From Microvirga tunisiensis (GTDB lineage Bacteria; Pseudomonadota; Alphaproteobacteria; Rhizobiales; Beijerinckiaceae), in NCBI RefSeq assembly GCF_009296175.1, contig NZ_VOSK01000007.1, positions 27,365 through 91,364 on the forward strand: a stretch of 64,000 nucleotides of DNA, read 5' to 3'. Both the position numbers and the translations under genes were made by a program. This document shows positions 17,969-27,226 of the stretch, piece after piece. The notes under the pieces were generated by a model. That model saw only the letters and a program-made list of their open reading frames with translations. It searched no databases and was not told where the DNA came from. The number at the start of each line of letters is the position of its first letter. Within the stretch, counting starts at the first letter, position 1.

Positions 17969-18313
17969 ATGCGCCGCTTCGCACTTTTGGGTCTGGCTTC
18001 ATTGGCTGCGCTCACGATCGTCTCGGGAGTGGCGGAGGCGCAGACCCGAAACCGCCCCCTCGTCCTCAGGGTCCAGCCCCGCAGCTTCCTCGATCCGGGT
18101 CCCGTCGTTCCGGTCGGATCGATCAATCCGGGTTACACGGGTTACGGGCAGGCGCAATCCTATCTGCTGAGCCCGCCCTATGCTCCCGCCGGCGCGGGCT
18201 TCGGCGTCGGCACCCTGCCCGATCCGATCACCAACGGACCCTTCGTAGGGTCACGTAATCCGTTCCCCATGTTCGGCGTTCCGGACGTCGAGGCGACAGG
18301 CTCGATCCGATAA
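17969..18313 (+). CDS. Small secreted hypothetical protein
   Basis: A 114-residue protein with a clear Sec signal peptide (MRRFALLGLASLAALTIVSG, cleavage probably after AEA at about residue 24). The mature part is short, rich in Pro, Gly and Tyr (LLSPPYAPAGAGFGVG), and has no recognised domain. It stands alone between the sulfite-oxidase-like gene (divergent) and leuB (convergent) and has its own terminator 19 bases downstream. Low-complexity periplasmic or envelope proteins like this are frequent in Rhizobiales; function unknown. Confidence 0.75.
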   Translation: MRRFALLGLASLAALTIVSGVAEAQTRNRPLVLRVQPRSFLDPGPVVPVGSINPGYTGYGQAQSYLLSPPYAPAGAGFGVGTLPDPITNGPFVGSRNPFPMFGVPDVEATGSIR

Positions 18314-18331
18314 ATCGATCCCTGAAACGGA

Positions 18332-18356
18332 AAGCCCCGGGCATGACCCGGGGCTT
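18332..18356. terminator. Terminator of the small secreted-protein gene
   Basis: A ten-base-pair GC-rich stem (AAGCCCCGGG with CCCGGGGCTT) and five-base loop, followed by TTTTGCGTTTT. It lies between convergent genes and may also stop leuB transcription arriving from the other side. Confidence 0.8.
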
Positions 18357-18363
18357 TTGCGTT

Positions 18364-19470
18364 TTACGAGAGAGCCTCGAGTTCCTTGACGATGGCATCG
18401 CCCACATCCTGCGTGCCGACCGCGTTCATGCCGGGACCTGCAATGTCCTTGGTGCGAGTGCCGGAGGTGAGCACGTTGGCGATGGCCTTATCGAGACGGT
18501 CCGCCTCGTCGAGGAGACCGAAGGAATAGCGTAGGGCCATGCCGAAGGAGCCGATCATGGCGATGGGGTTGGCAAGGCCTTTGCCGGCGATGTCCGGCGC
18601 GGAGCCGTGCACGGGCTCGTAAAGCGCCTTGCGCTGGCCGGTCGCCGGATCCTCCGCGCCGAGCGAGGCGGAGGGCAGCATGCCGAGCGAGCCGGTGAGC
18701 ATCGCGGCGATATCCGACAGGATATCGCCGAAGAGGTTGTCGGTGACGATCACGTCGAACTGCTTCGGATTGCGCACAAGCTGCATGGCGCAGTTGTCGG
18801 CGAGCACGTGCTCGAGTTCCACGTCCGAGAACTCGGCCTTATGGATGCGGGTGACGACCTGGCGCCAGAACACGCCGGTCTTCATGACATTGAATTTCTC
18901 GGCCGAGGAGACCTTGTTGCGACGCTTCCCGGCGAGATCGAAAGCAACGCGCGCGATGCGCTCGACTTCATGCGTGTGATAGAGCTGCGTGTCGACGGCG
19001 CGCTGGGAGCCGTCCTCCAGGGTCACGATCTCCTTCGGCTCGCCGAAATAGACGCCACCGGTGAGCTCGCGCACGATCATGATGTCGAGGCCTTCCACCA
19101 CCTCGCGCTTGAGCGAGGAGGCATCGGCCAGCGCCGGATAGCAGATCGCCGGGCGCAGGTTGGCGAAGAGTCCGAGGTCCTTGCGCAGGCGCAGCAGACC
19201 GGCCTCGGGACGCACCGCGTAAGGTACGCTGTCCCATTTCGACCCGCCGACCGCGCCGAAGAGCACCGCATCGGCGGCCTGAGCACGTTCCATGGCAGCT
19301 TCGGAAATCGCCGCGCCGTGCGCGTCGTAAGCCGAGCCGCCGACGAGATCCGTCTCCGTCTCGAAACCGACGCCGCGCTTGCGGAACCAGCCCACAATCT
19401 TCTCGACCTCGCGCATGACCTCCGGACCGATGCCGTCGCCGGGGAGAAGGAGAAGCTTGTGCGTTGCCAT
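18364..19470 (-). CDS. leuB: 3-isopropylmalate dehydrogenase
   Basis: A 368-residue NAD-dependent decarboxylating dehydrogenase of leucine synthesis. The N-terminus [15 protein letters not shown], the catalytic region with [13 protein letters not shown], and the metal-binding [19 protein letters not shown] are all hallmark stretches. Length is normal. Its partner genes leuD and leuC lie 4 and 8 kb upstream on the same strand but are separated from it by kinase, phosphoesterase and transglycosylase genes, so it probably has its own promoter. Confidence 0.96.
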   Translation of the reverse strand: MATHKLLLLPGDGIGPEVMREVEKIVGWFRKRGVGFETETDLVGGSAYDAHGAAISEAAMERAQAADAVLFGAVGGSKWDSVPYAVRPEAGLLRLRKDLGLFANLRPAICYPALADASSLKREVVEGLDIMIVRELTGGVYFGEPKEIVTLEDGSQRAVDTQLYHTHEVERIARVAFDLAGKRRNKVSSAEKFNVMKTGVFWRQVVTRIHKAEFSDVELEHVLADNCAMQLVRNPKQFDVIVTDNLFGDILSDIAAMLTGSLGMLPSASLGAEDPATGQRKALYEPVHGSAPDIAGKGLANPIAMIGSFGMALRYSFGLLDEADRLDKAIANVLTSGTRTKDIAGPGMNAVGTQDVGDAIVKELEALS

Positions 19471-19554
19471 GGGTGACCCCTGTTCTATCGTGATCCAATG
19501 CAGGCCCTTAAAGGGCCGAATGGACGGCTTGGCAAGCTCTTGTCGCGTTGGCCG

Positions 19555-20979
19555 TTAGGCGAAGGCGTCGGGGCTGTTCTCTGCCCGTCGGTCCTTCGAA
19601 GTCCTGACGATGGTCACCGAACAGGGCGCCTCCGCCACGACGCGGGACGAAACGCTGCCCAGGTAGCGGCGCAGGGCGGAAGAGGCCCGCGCGCCGATGA
19701 CGATGTGGTCGACATTGTTGTGGCGGGCGTAGTCGACGAGCGCGGAGGCCGGATCGGGCGCCTCCAGCACGCTGTAGGTGATCTGCTCCTTCGGAATGTC
19801 GAGCGACGCGCCCCAATGCCGGAGCAGGACTAGACGCTGGACATGGAGGCTTCTCCCCTCCTCGTCCTCCAGGATGTCGACGGCGATGCGCGAGGTTTTC
19901 AGGATATTGACGCAGGCAATCCGCGCCTCGCCCTCGATGGAGAGAATGCGGCCGATCATCATGCGCAAGGATTCGGCAAGATCCTCGTTTCCCGGTGAAA
20001 GATCGACGGCGGCAAGGACGATGGGCGCCCGGGACAGCTGTCCGGCAATGTTGGGCGTCTCGAGAGGTTGTGCCTTGCGGGCCTTGAGCCAGCGCCGGAA
20101 GGTCTTCACGCCACCGTCCCGCTCCAGCCGTTCGGCCCGCTCGGTGAGCCGAATCTGTTCCGGGTTCTCCAGGTCCAGAGCGAGCTGGGCCGCTGTGGCG
20201 TAACGGTCGTCCGGATCGATCTCCAGGCAGCGCAGGATCACCTCCTGCAGCCAGGGCGGACAATCGGGAGCCAGCGCCCGCGGCGGAACCGGATCCCGCC
20301 ACAGGCGGCGGCGGATCTGGCCGCCGCGCGGATTACCGAAAGGGCGCTCGCCCGTGACGAAGAAATACAGCATCGCGCCGAGCGCGAAGAGATCGCTGCG
20401 CGGATCGGCCCTGTCCTGCAATACCTGCTCCGGCGCCATGTAGGGCGTGGTTCCGAACGGCTCACGAAACTCCTCGGCCAGGAGATCGGGCAGGCGTTCG
20501 TGCCGGGCAAAGCCGTAATCGATGAGAACCGCCTCGCCGGTGTCCCGGATCATCACATTGCTCGGCTTGATGTCGAGATGGATCACGTGCTGGAGATGCA
20601 GGTCGTGCAGGGCATGCGCCACCTTCGCTCCGATCGTGACGACTTCAGGCCAGGGCAGAGGAACCTCGTCGAGCCGGCTCTTGAGCGATTCGCCAGGGAT
20701 CCGCTCCATGACGACGTAGGGCATGAGATCGAGCGAGCCCGTCGCGACGAAGCGGGGCACATGCGGACCCGCGAGACGCGGCATGATCATCTGCTCGGTC
20801 TCGAAGCAGACGATGGGCAGCGGATCATCGCTGTCGATCAGCATCGGGATCTTCATGATCAGCGGCGCGGGCTCGCCGCCTCGGGAAACGGCCCAGAGCT
20901 GCGCCATTCCGCCGGTGCCCAGATTTTCCTGGAGCTCGAAGCCGTCGATCACCATGCCCGGGCTCAGGCGCCACCGCAT
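19555..20979 (-). CDS. Serine/threonine protein kinase fused to a universal stress protein domain
   Basis: A 474-residue two-domain protein. Residues about 14-280 are a Hanks-type kinase: glycine loop LGTGGMAQLW, probable ATP lysine Lys43, catalytic loop HLDIKPSN (134-141, Asp136 and Asn141 retained, Arg of HRD replaced by Leu), DYG (154-156) in place of DFG, and YMAPEQ (180-185). Residues about 320-474 are a UspA-type domain ending with VIGARASSALRRYLGS and AEAPCSVTIVR, the usual nucleotide-binding signature. No membrane segment is seen. The HLD and DYG changes may lower activity but the key aspartates remain. It starts two bases after the metallophosphoesterase stop, so kinase and phosphatase-like genes are an operon. 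Confidence 0.9.
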   Translation of the reverse strand: MRWRLSPGMVIDGFELQENLGTGGMAQLWAVSRGGEPAPLIMKIPMLIDSDDPLPIVCFETEQMIMPRLAGPHVPRFVATGSLDLMPYVVMERIPGESLKSRLDEVPLPWPEVVTIGAKVAHALHDLHLQHVIHLDIKPSNVMIRDTGEAVLIDYGFARHERLPDLLAEEFREPFGTTPYMAPEQVLQDRADPRSDLFALGAMLYFFVTGERPFGNPRGGQIRRRLWRDPVPPRALAPDCPPWLQEVILRCLEIDPDDRYATAAQLALDLENPEQIRLTERAERLERDGGVKTFRRWLKARKAQPLETPNIAGQLSRAPIVLAAVDLSPGNEDLAESLRMMIGRILSIEGEARIACVNILKTSRIAVDILEDEEGRSLHVQRLVLLRHWGASLDIPKEQITYSVLEAPDPASALVDYARHNNVDHIVIGARASSALRRYLGSVSSRVVAEAPCSVTIVRTSKDRRAENSPDAFA

Positions 20980-20981
20980 GT

Positions 20982-21722
20982 TCAGCGGCCCTGCTCGAGG
21001 CGCAGGGCCAACTTTTCCGGCAGACCCGCCTCGCGCACCTTGCGGGCTGCGGTGGCCGTGTCGTAGGGCACGCGCAGATAGCGCAGGGTCTGACGGGCGG
21101 TGTCGAAGACCGCGTAATTCGCCGCCGCGACCCCATCCCGCGGCTGCCCGACAGCACCGATCACCGCGAGCCAGGTCCGGGTCGGCAGAAGCGGGATGTC
21201 ATTGTTGGCGACCGGCGAGAAGGTGCCGACCTTGGCAGTAGTGCTCATATGGTAGAGCATGGGCACATGCACATGTCCGCAGAAGGTGATGTGTGAGTCC
21301 ACGCGGCTGAAATGCCGGATGGCCTCCATGGGACCGGCCATGTAGTCCCAGTTGCGGGGGGCATATCCGTTGGCATGAACGTAGAGGACGCTCCCCTCCT
21401 CATGGGTGAGGGGAAGGTCGGCCAGGAACCGGCGCTGCTCCATGCCGAGTTGATTGCGGGTCCAGCGGATCGCCTCCCGGGCCACGCTGTTCATGTCCTC
21501 GTCGGAGCCGTCGATCGCCGCATCGTGATTGCCGAGCAGCGCCACGGCGCCCTTATCCACGAGCCCCCTGACCGTGTCGACCACCCAGGCCGGATCGGCG
21601 CCGTAGCCGACATAGTCGCCCAGAAACATCAGACGATCGACATGAAGCAGGCGTGCATGGGCGAGGCAGGCCGACAATGCCTCGCGGTTACCGTGGATAT
21701 CAGTGAGAATGGCGATGAGCAT
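20982..21722 (-). CDS. Metallophosphoesterase family protein
   Basis: A 246-residue calcineurin-like/YfcE-type phosphoesterase: AILTDIHGNREAL (metal ligands Asp and His), FLGDYVGYGADP, LLGNHDAAI and FCGHVHVPM are the five expected metal-binding blocks. It could dephosphorylate proteins, nucleotides or diadenosine tetraphosphate; the sequence does not decide. It is the first gene of a two-gene operon with the kinase::UspA gene, the pairing suggesting that it could reverse that kinase's action. This functional link is inference from spacing only. Confidence 0.88.
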   Translation of the reverse strand: MLIAILTDIHGNREALSACLAHARLLHVDRLMFLGDYVGYGADPAWVVDTVRGLVDKGAVALLGNHDAAIDGSDEDMNSVAREAIRWTRNQLGMEQRRFLADLPLTHEEGSVLYVHANGYAPRNWDYMAGPMEAIRHFSRVDSHITFCGHVHVPMLYHMSTTAKVGTFSPVANNDIPLLPTRTWLAVIGAVGQPRDGVAAANYAVFDTARQTLRYLRVPYDTATAARKVREAGLPEKLALRLEQGR

Positions 21723-21790
21723 GGAGTCAGTACAACTCCAAACTCACTGCCACTGCAACTAGCCGGTGCTGGGAATTGGGGTGCGCGGGC

Positions 21791-22981
21791 TCAACCCCGC
21801 AGGGCTTCCAGCACCTTGCCGCCGGGCCGGCCGCGCGGCTCGAGGCCGATGCGGCGCTCCACGTCCTTGATGGCCTCGCGGGTCTTTGCGCCGATCTTGC
21901 CGTCCGGCTCGCCCACATCATAGCCGCGGGCAGTCAGGAGCTGCTGCAGCTCGCGGCGCTGGGCGCGAGAGAGCGGCGGATCGTCTGTGGGCCAGGCGGT
22001 CTGAATGCCGGGCAGGCCTTTGAGGCGATCGCCCAGCAGAGCGATGGCGAGGCCGTAGGATTCGGCCGCGTTGTAGGAATAGACTGCGTCGAAATTCTTG
22101 GTGACGATGAAGGCCGGGCCGTTCACGCCGGCCGGGGTGATGATGCCGGCGGCGTAGCTGCCCGAAAGCGGACGCCCGTCGACGCGCCGCACGCCCATGG
22201 CGGCCCAGGTGGCGAGCGGCTTCTTGTTCTTGCGCCCGGCGAGGCTCGCGTTGAAGTTCGACGGCAGGCGTACTTCGTAGCCCCATGGCAGGCCGTTCAC
22301 CCAGCCGGCCTTTTTCAGGAAGTTGGCCGTCGAGTGAACCGCGTCCGGCACGGAGGTCATGACGTCCCGGTGCCCGTCCCCGTCGCCGTCGACGGCGAGG
22401 CGCTGGAAGGTGGACGGCATGAACTGGGTATGGCCGAAAGCACCGGCCCAGGAGCCGCGCAGGTTCGCCGGGTTGATGTCGCCGTCCTGCACGATCTTGA
22501 GCGTCGCCATCAGCTCGCCCTTGAAGTAGTCGTTGCGGCGCGGCGCATAGCAGACAAGCGTCGACAGTGACTGAATCAGCGGCCGTCCGCCGATATCCTT
22601 GCCGAAATTGGACTCCACGCCCCAGACACCGGCGATGGCATGGCGATCGACGCCGAAGCGCGCCTCGGCCGAGGCGAGCGCCTGCCCCCACTGACGCATG
22701 GCGGTCCGGCCGTCCTGTACCCGCTCCTCGTCGACGAGCGCCGAGAGATAATCCCAGATCGCGGTCTTGAACTCCGGCTGGTTGTTCATGAGGTCGAGGA
22801 TGGTCAGGTCCGGCGTGAGGCCGCGGGTCGCGACATCGAAAGCTTGGCCGGAAATGCCCTTGGCGGCGGCTTGGGCACGCAGGCCGGAAAGGCATGAGCC
22901 GAAATCGGCCTGGGCCGAGGCCGGGGTTGCAGCAGCAAGGCCGGCGAGAACGAAGAGAGCGGGGGCAAGAATGTTCTTCAT
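21791..22981 (-). CDS. Lytic murein transglycosylase (MltB family)
   Basis: A 396-residue secreted enzyme that cleaves peptidoglycan glycan strands to give anhydro-muropeptides. The ATG at 22981 is chosen because it begins a Sec signal peptide (KNILAPALFVLAGLAAATPA, cleavage near residue 23); the longer frame adds an implausible leader. The catalytic Glu lies in GVWGVESNFG (Glu123), followed by the SLT/MltB blocks AFGHTQFMPSTF and DGDGDGHRDV. Residues about 335-396 form a peptidoglycan-binding domain (LLTARGYDVGEPDGKIG). No lipobox cysteine is present after the signal, so it is probably periplasmic and soluble. Confidence 0.9.
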   Translation of the reverse strand: MKNILAPALFVLAGLAAATPASAQADFGSCLSGLRAQAAAKGISGQAFDVATRGLTPDLTILDLMNNQPEFKTAIWDYLSALVDEERVQDGRTAMRQWGQALASAEARFGVDRHAIAGVWGVESNFGKDIGGRPLIQSLSTLVCYAPRRNDYFKGELMATLKIVQDGDINPANLRGSWAGAFGHTQFMPSTFQRLAVDGDGDGHRDVMTSVPDAVHSTANFLKKAGWVNGLPWGYEVRLPSNFNASLAGRKNKKPLATWAAMGVRRVDGRPLSGSYAAGIITPAGVNGPAFIVTKNFDAVYSYNAAESYGLAIALLGDRLKGLPGIQTAWPTDDPPLSRAQRRELQQLLTARGYDVGEPDGKIGAKTREAIKDVERRIGLEPRGRPGGKVLEALRG

Positions 22982-23038
22982 GCCCCGCACATTGCAGGGA
23001 ATTTGGTTAATCTTGTGAAAACGGGGCAGAAGCACTGC

Positions 23039-23416
23039 TTAACCCGGACCAAGGTCTGGATCGGGAAGATCGGTCTGAATCCAACGATCGCTGACGTGGA
23101 TATCGGTGGTCTCGAGACGGCCCGGACCGAGATTTGTGAACTTGTGCGGCATTCCGGCCGGGCCGAGGACGATCTGACCCGCCTCGCATTCGAAGCGCTC
23201 GTCGCCGACGGTGAAGAGAGCCCGGCCTTGGCGGATGATGAAGATCTCATCGTAAGGGTGAACGTGCCATTTCGGCCCGACGCCGACCTCCTCGGTGGCA
23301 TAGAAGAGAACGGTGACGCCCGTCCCGAGGGTATGGCCCTCTACACGACCTTTCCAGAGGTCGGGATGCGAGGCCCGCTCGTCGCGATCAAGAACCCTTG
23401 GCTTGCCTTGTGCCAT
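23039..23416 (-). CDS. Cupin-domain protein
   Basis: A 125-residue single-domain cupin. The conserved motifs PKWHVHPYDEIFIIRQG (two His and a Glu as metal ligands) and GPAGMPHKFTNLG (third His) are both visible. Small cupins of this kind act as sugar or small-molecule binding proteins, isomerases or dioxygenases; the function here is unknown. It lies between leuD (34 bases upstream on the same strand) and the MltB gene and may be read through from leuD. Confidence 0.82.
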   Translation of the reverse strand: MAQGKPRVLDRDERASHPDLWKGRVEGHTLGTGVTVLFYATEEVGVGPKWHVHPYDEIFIIRQGRALFTVGDERFECEAGQIVLGPAGMPHKFTNLGPGRLETTDIHVSDRWIQTDLPDPDLGPG

Positions 23417-23450
23417 CGCCTGTCCCGGTCGGGAATGGGAGGAAGCGGCT

Positions 23451-24053
23451 TTAGGCCCAGGCGCGTTCAGAGAGCTTCTTCTCGAAGCTGTCGATGGCCG
23501 AGGCCTTCTCCATGGTCAGGCCGATGCCGTCGAGGCCGTTGAGCAGGCAGTGCTTCTTGAACGGGTCGATATCGAAGGTGACCGTACCGCCATCGGGGCC
23601 GCGGATCTCCTGCTTCTCCAGGTCGATGGTCAGCGTGGCATTGGCGCCGCGCTCCGCATCGTCGAAGAGCTTCTCCAGGTCCTCGGGCGAGACCTTGATC
23701 GGCAGGATGCCGTTCTGGAAGCAGTTGTTGTAGAAAATGTCGGCGAAGCTGGTGGAGATCACGCAACGGATGCCGAAGTCGAGCAGCGCCCAGGGGGCAT
23801 GCTCGCGGGACGAGCCGCAGCCGAAATTGTCGCCCGCCACCAGGATATTGGCCTTGCGATAGGCCGGCTGGTTGAGCACGAAATCCGGGTTCTCCGAGCC
23901 GTCCTCCCGGTAGCGCATCTCGGAGAAGAGGCCCGTGCCGAGACCCGTGCGCTTGATCGTCTTCAGGTACTGCTTGGGGATGATCATATCGGTGTCGATA
24001 TTGATGATCCGCAGCGGCGCCGCGACGCTTTCCAGCACGGTGAACTTGTCCAT
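23451..24053 (-). CDS. leuD: 3-isopropylmalate dehydratase small subunit
   Basis: A 200-residue subunit that pairs with LeuC to isomerise 2- to 3-isopropylmalate. The family signatures [18 protein letters not shown] near the start and [17 protein letters not shown] in the middle are present, and the length is normal. It lies 3.2 kb downstream of leuC and 4 kb upstream of leuB on the same strand, separated from both by other genes. Confidence 0.96.
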   Translation of the reverse strand: MDKFTVLESVAAPLRIINIDTDMIIPKQYLKTIKRTGLGTGLFSEMRYREDGSENPDFVLNQPAYRKANILVAGDNFGCGSSREHAPWALLDFGIRCVISTSFADIFYNNCFQNGILPIKVSPEDLEKLFDDAERGANATLTIDLEKQEIRGPDGGTVTFDIDPFKKHCLLNGLDGIGLTMEKASAIDSFEKKLSERAWA

Positions 24054-24174
24054 GGTCTCACATCCCTGAAGGCGGCAGCCGGGCCGCTGTCAGGTGCCTC
24101 ATATCAAAGGCTTGTGAAGACGGCTAGGCCAACGATGGTCGCGGGAGCGCAGGCCTTGAACGGTGCCGGCTGCG

Positions 24175-25911
24175 TCAGCGCCAGAGATTCGTCCGGGCGA
24201 GGTCATAAACCTCGTCGGCGCGGCCGTTCAACACGGCCTTCACCATGTAGAGGGTAAATCCCTTCGCCATCTCCAGAGTGACCGAGGGCGGCATTGCCAG
24301 CTCCGTCCGGTTCACCACCGCATCGATCAGGACCGGCCCGTCATGGGCAAGCGCGGCAGCGATCCCTTCATCCACCTGGGCCGGATCTTCAAGCCTGATC
24401 CCGCGAATGCCGATGGCTTCGGCCATGGCGGCGAAGTCCGGGTTCTGGAGTTCCGTGCCGAAATCAAGAAAGCCGGTGGATTTCTGCTCCAGTTCGACGA
24501 AACCGAGAGTGCCGTTGTTGAACACGACGACCTTCACCGGAAGGCGCTGCTGGGTCAGGGTGAGGAGATCGCCCATCAGCATGGCGAAGCCGTCGTCGCC
24601 CGACAGCGAGATCACCTGCCGGCCGGGGCAGGCCGCCTGGGCGCCGATCCCCTGCGCCATCGCGTTCGCCATCGAGCCATGCCAGAACGACCCGAGAAGC
24701 CGCCGCTTGCCGTTCATCGCGAGATAGCGCGCAGCCCAGACCGTCGGCAGGCCGACATCGCAGGTGAACACGGCGTCCGCCGCGGCCTGGTCGCTGATCG
24801 CCTTGGCGACCTGCTGCGGATGGATCGGCCGCTTGCCGGGCGTCCCGACGGCGAGGTCGTCGAGCGCCTGGCGTGCTTTGGCATAATGCTCCCGCGCCCG
24901 GCCGAGATGGGTTCCGTCGCGCTTTCGATCGAGCCGCGGCAGCAGGGCCGCCAATGTCGCGCGGACATCGCCCACGACACCGACATCGACCGCGGCACGG
25001 CGGCCGATGTTCTCGCCCCGGAGGTCGACCTGCGCGATGCGAACGCCGGCATCGTCCGGGTAGAACTGACGATAGGGAAAGTCAGTGCCGAGCATCAGCA
25101 GAACATCGCAATCGCGCATGGCGTAGTAGCCGGACGAGAAGCCGATCAGCCCGGTCATGCCGACATCGTAGGGGTTGCCCCACTCCACGTGCTCCTTGCC
25201 ACGCAAAGCGTGCACCATGGGCGCCTGGAGGTGCTCTCCCAAGGCTAGCAGCTCGTCATGGGCACCCGCGCAGCCCGAGCCGCACAGGATCGTGATGCGA
25301 TCGCCGCCATTGAGCAGCGCCGCGAGACGGTCGAGATCGTCCGGCGCAGGCGTGATGACGGGAGCGGACGGCAGCAGCCCGTCGAGCTTGACTGGAGGCG
25401 CAGCGGCTGCCGGCTGGAGGGCAACTTCGCCAGGGATCACCAGCACCGATACGCCGCGTTTGGCTCTCGCCTCACGGATGGCGACCTCGAGGGTGCGCGG
25501 CATCTGACTGGCACCGGAGACGAGTTCGCAATAATGGCTGCATTCGCGAAAGAGATTCTCCGGGTGCGTCTCCTGGAAATAACCGCTGCCGATCTCGGCC
25601 GAGGGGATGTGTGCGGCGATGGCGAGCACCGGCACACGGGAGCGGTGACAGTCGAACAAGCCATTGATGAGATGCAGATTGCCCGGCCCGCAGCTCCCGG
25701 CACAGACGGCGAGCTCACCGGTCAGATGCGCCTCGGCACCGGCCGCAAAGGCGGCGACTTCCTCGTGCCGGACGTGGATCCACTCGATCTGACCCTGGCG
25801 GCGGATGGCGTCCGTCAGACCGTTGAGGCTGTCGCCGACGATGCCGTAAATGCGTTTGATCCTGGCAGCGGCCAGGATCTCGACGAACTGTTCGGCCACA
25901 GTCTTTGCCAT
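24175..25911 (-). CDS. poxB: Pyruvate dehydrogenase (quinone)-like TPP enzyme
   Basis: A 578-residue TPP enzyme of the acetolactate-synthase/pyruvate-oxidase superfamily, close in length to E. coli PoxB (572). The N-terminal pyrimidine-binding domain has [14 protein letters not shown] and the activating Glu in [13 protein letters not shown]; the C-terminal domain has the TPP/Mg motif [16 protein letters not shown] with [13 protein letters not shown]. Membership points to a peripheral-membrane enzyme making acetate and CO2 from pyruvate and passing electrons to quinone, but related TPP enzymes can decarboxylate other 2-oxo acids. The ATG at 25911 is chosen because AGGAGA lies six bases before it; the open frame runs further but without family similarity. 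Confidence 0.85.
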   Translation of the reverse strand: MAKTVAEQFVEILAAARIKRIYGIVGDSLNGLTDAIRRQGQIEWIHVRHEEVAAFAAGAEAHLTGELAVCAGSCGPGNLHLINGLFDCHRSRVPVLAIAAHIPSAEIGSGYFQETHPENLFRECSHYCELVSGASQMPRTLEVAIREARAKRGVSVLVIPGEVALQPAAAAPPVKLDGLLPSAPVITPAPDDLDRLAALLNGGDRITILCGSGCAGAHDELLALGEHLQAPMVHALRGKEHVEWGNPYDVGMTGLIGFSSGYYAMRDCDVLLMLGTDFPYRQFYPDDAGVRIAQVDLRGENIGRRAAVDVGVVGDVRATLAALLPRLDRKRDGTHLGRAREHYAKARQALDDLAVGTPGKRPIHPQQVAKAISDQAAADAVFTCDVGLPTVWAARYLAMNGKRRLLGSFWHGSMANAMAQGIGAQAACPGRQVISLSGDDGFAMLMGDLLTLTQQRLPVKVVVFNNGTLGFVELEQKSTGFLDFGTELQNPDFAAMAEAIGIRGIRLEDPAQVDEGIAAALAHDGPVLIDAVVNRTELAMPPSVTLEMAKGFTLYMVKAVLNGRADEVYDLARTNLWR

Positions 25912-26053
25912 GGGGGATTCTCCTGAACGCAGGTGGATCGCGGCTGCCGGAGCGGCTGTTTCGGTAGGGCTGTTAATCTCAAGAGCTATGTGGCGCGGCT
26001 GTGGGCCGAGGGTAGCCTGCAAAACGTGGCAGGGCCCTTCGCAACAAAGCGCT

Positions 26054-26461
26054 TTACCCGGCCGCCGCCTCAATCGCTTCCATGTCCTCGTCGGAGAGGC
26101 CGAAATGATGGCCGATCTCGTGGACCAGCACATGGGTCACGACGCCGCCTAGGGTCTCCTCGTGCTCGGCCCAATAGTCGAGGATCGGGCGGCGGTAGAG
26201 CCAGACCATGTTGGGGAACTGGCCCGTGTGCATCATGCTGCCGCCCTGGGCGAGGCCGATGCCGCGAAAGAGGCCGAGCAGGTCGAAGGGGGTCTCACAG
26301 CCCATCTCCTGCATGGTCTCGTCATCGGGGAAATCCTCGACCCGGATCACCACACCCTCGCAGAGTCGACGGAATTCCTCCGGCAGGCGGGCATAGGCAT
26401 CCTGCGCCAGAGCTTCGAGATCGTCGAGGGAGGGTGCCTGAAGATGGGCTGGAACGATCAT
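26054..26461 (-). CDS. Small zincin-like metallopeptidase family protein
   Basis: A protein of about 135 residues with the zinc-peptidase motif [14 protein letters not shown] near its C-terminus (two His and a Glu of HExxH plus a later His/Asp region). It belongs to a compact family of putative metallopeptidases with a conserved N-terminal domain. ATG at 26461 is used; a TTG at 26479 is also open but neither has a strong ribosome site. It begins four bases after the stop of the small membrane-protein gene, so the two are probably co-transcribed. Substrate unknown. Confidence 0.8.
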   Translation of the reverse strand: MIVPAHLQAPSLDDLEALAQDAYARLPEEFRRLCEGVVIRVEDFPDDETMQEMGCETPFDLLGLFRGIGLAQGGSMMHTGQFPNMVWLYRRPILDYWAEHEETLGGVVTHVLVHEIGHHFGLSDEDMEAIEAAAG

Positions 26462-26465
26462 GGGG

Positions 26466-26723
26466 TCAGAGAATTCCAAGTTGAACCATGAGCCACAGGC
26501 CCAAGATCACCACGCCGACGAGCGACAGGGCACGGCCGATGCGGCGCCCCCAGAGTTCGATCGGATCGGTACCACCATCCTTGGCCGAGCCGACGGCATC
26601 CTTGGCGCCGAAGTGATCGCCGGCCCGCCGGCCCATGCGGGCGAGCGCCGATGAGCCGAGAGTCTCCGAATCCCTTTGGACTCGCTCCAGCGCCTCGCGG
26701 GCTTCCTGGTCCCGATCGCTCAT
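26466..26723 (-). CDS. Small hypothetical tail-anchored protein
   Basis: An 85-residue protein: a charged, probably helical N-terminal 60 residues (DQEAREALERVQRDSET) followed by one C-terminal hydrophobic segment (ALSLVGVVILGLWLMVQLGI), so it looks tail-anchored in the inner membrane. No domain recognised. It is immediately upstream of the small metallopeptidase gene, suggesting a functional pair. Confidence 0.7.
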   Translation of the reverse strand: MSDRDQEAREALERVQRDSETLGSSALARMGRRAGDHFGAKDAVGSAKDGGTDPIELWGRRIGRALSLVGVVILGLWLMVQLGIL

Positions 26724-26847
26724 GAAACCCTCCTCAAAAACCTTTACCGTTGCTTTACCATGGCTATCGGATTGCTTCTTCGCAACGGAACGCCTCGCAC
26801 GCTTGGCCGTTAACAGCCCCGAGTAGACAACTGATCAAGAGGCAACA

Positions 26848-27153
26848 ATGCGTAAAGTGTTTGGTATCCTGGCTGCGGCCGGGCTGGTGGTTTTCGGCAC
26901 CGGTGCGGCGTCGGCTCAGGGCGTCGATGTGCGGATCGGCCCGTCGGGCGTTCGCGTGGCACAGGAACGGCATCATGGGCCCTATTATCGCGATCGCGTG
27001 GTCGAGCGCCGCGTGGTGCGTCCGGCGCGAACCCGCACCGTGTGCCGCACGGTGATGGAAGAGCGCGTCCGCCCGAGCGGCGTGGTCGTCCGCCGTCCGG
27101 TCGAGCGTTGCCGCCAAGTCGTGGCCGGCGGTCGCCGGGTCTATGTGGACTAA
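26848..27153 (+). CDS. Small secreted Arg/Val-rich hypothetical protein
   Basis: A 101-residue protein with a Sec signal peptide (KVFGILAAAGLVVFGTGAAS, cleavage after SAQ at about residue 24). The mature part is strongly basic, with repeated RRVVRPARTR and RPSGVVVRRPVERCR patterns and two cysteines (TVCRTV, ERCRQ) that could pair. Small periplasmic proteins of this type are common in Methylobacteriaceae and relatives; no function is known to me. A strong bidirectional terminator follows 21 bases after the stop. Confidence 0.75.
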   Translation: MRKVFGILAAAGLVVFGTGAASAQGVDVRIGPSGVRVAQERHHGPYYRDRVVERRVVRPARTRTVCRTVMEERVRPSGVVVRRPVERCRQVVAGGRRVYVD

Positions 27154-27173
27154 GCTTTAGGCATTTCTCATGA

Positions 27174-27207
27174 AAAAAGCCGTGGCTCGGGTGAGCCACG
27201 GCTTTTT
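27174..27207. terminator. Bidirectional terminator between secreted protein gene and leuC
   Basis: A perfect 15-base-pair stem including A-run and T-run ends (AAAAAGCCGTGGCTC paired with its complement) around loop GGGT. It can stop the plus-strand gene at 27153 and leuC from the other side. Confidence 0.88.
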
Positions 27208-27226
27208 GTTTGTCTGAGGTTTCGGA

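Noticed and set aside
21723..21790. Possible tRNA or small RNA between the phosphoesterase and MltB genes
   Set aside because: No cloverleaf, anticodon arm or terminator can be formed in these 68 bases.
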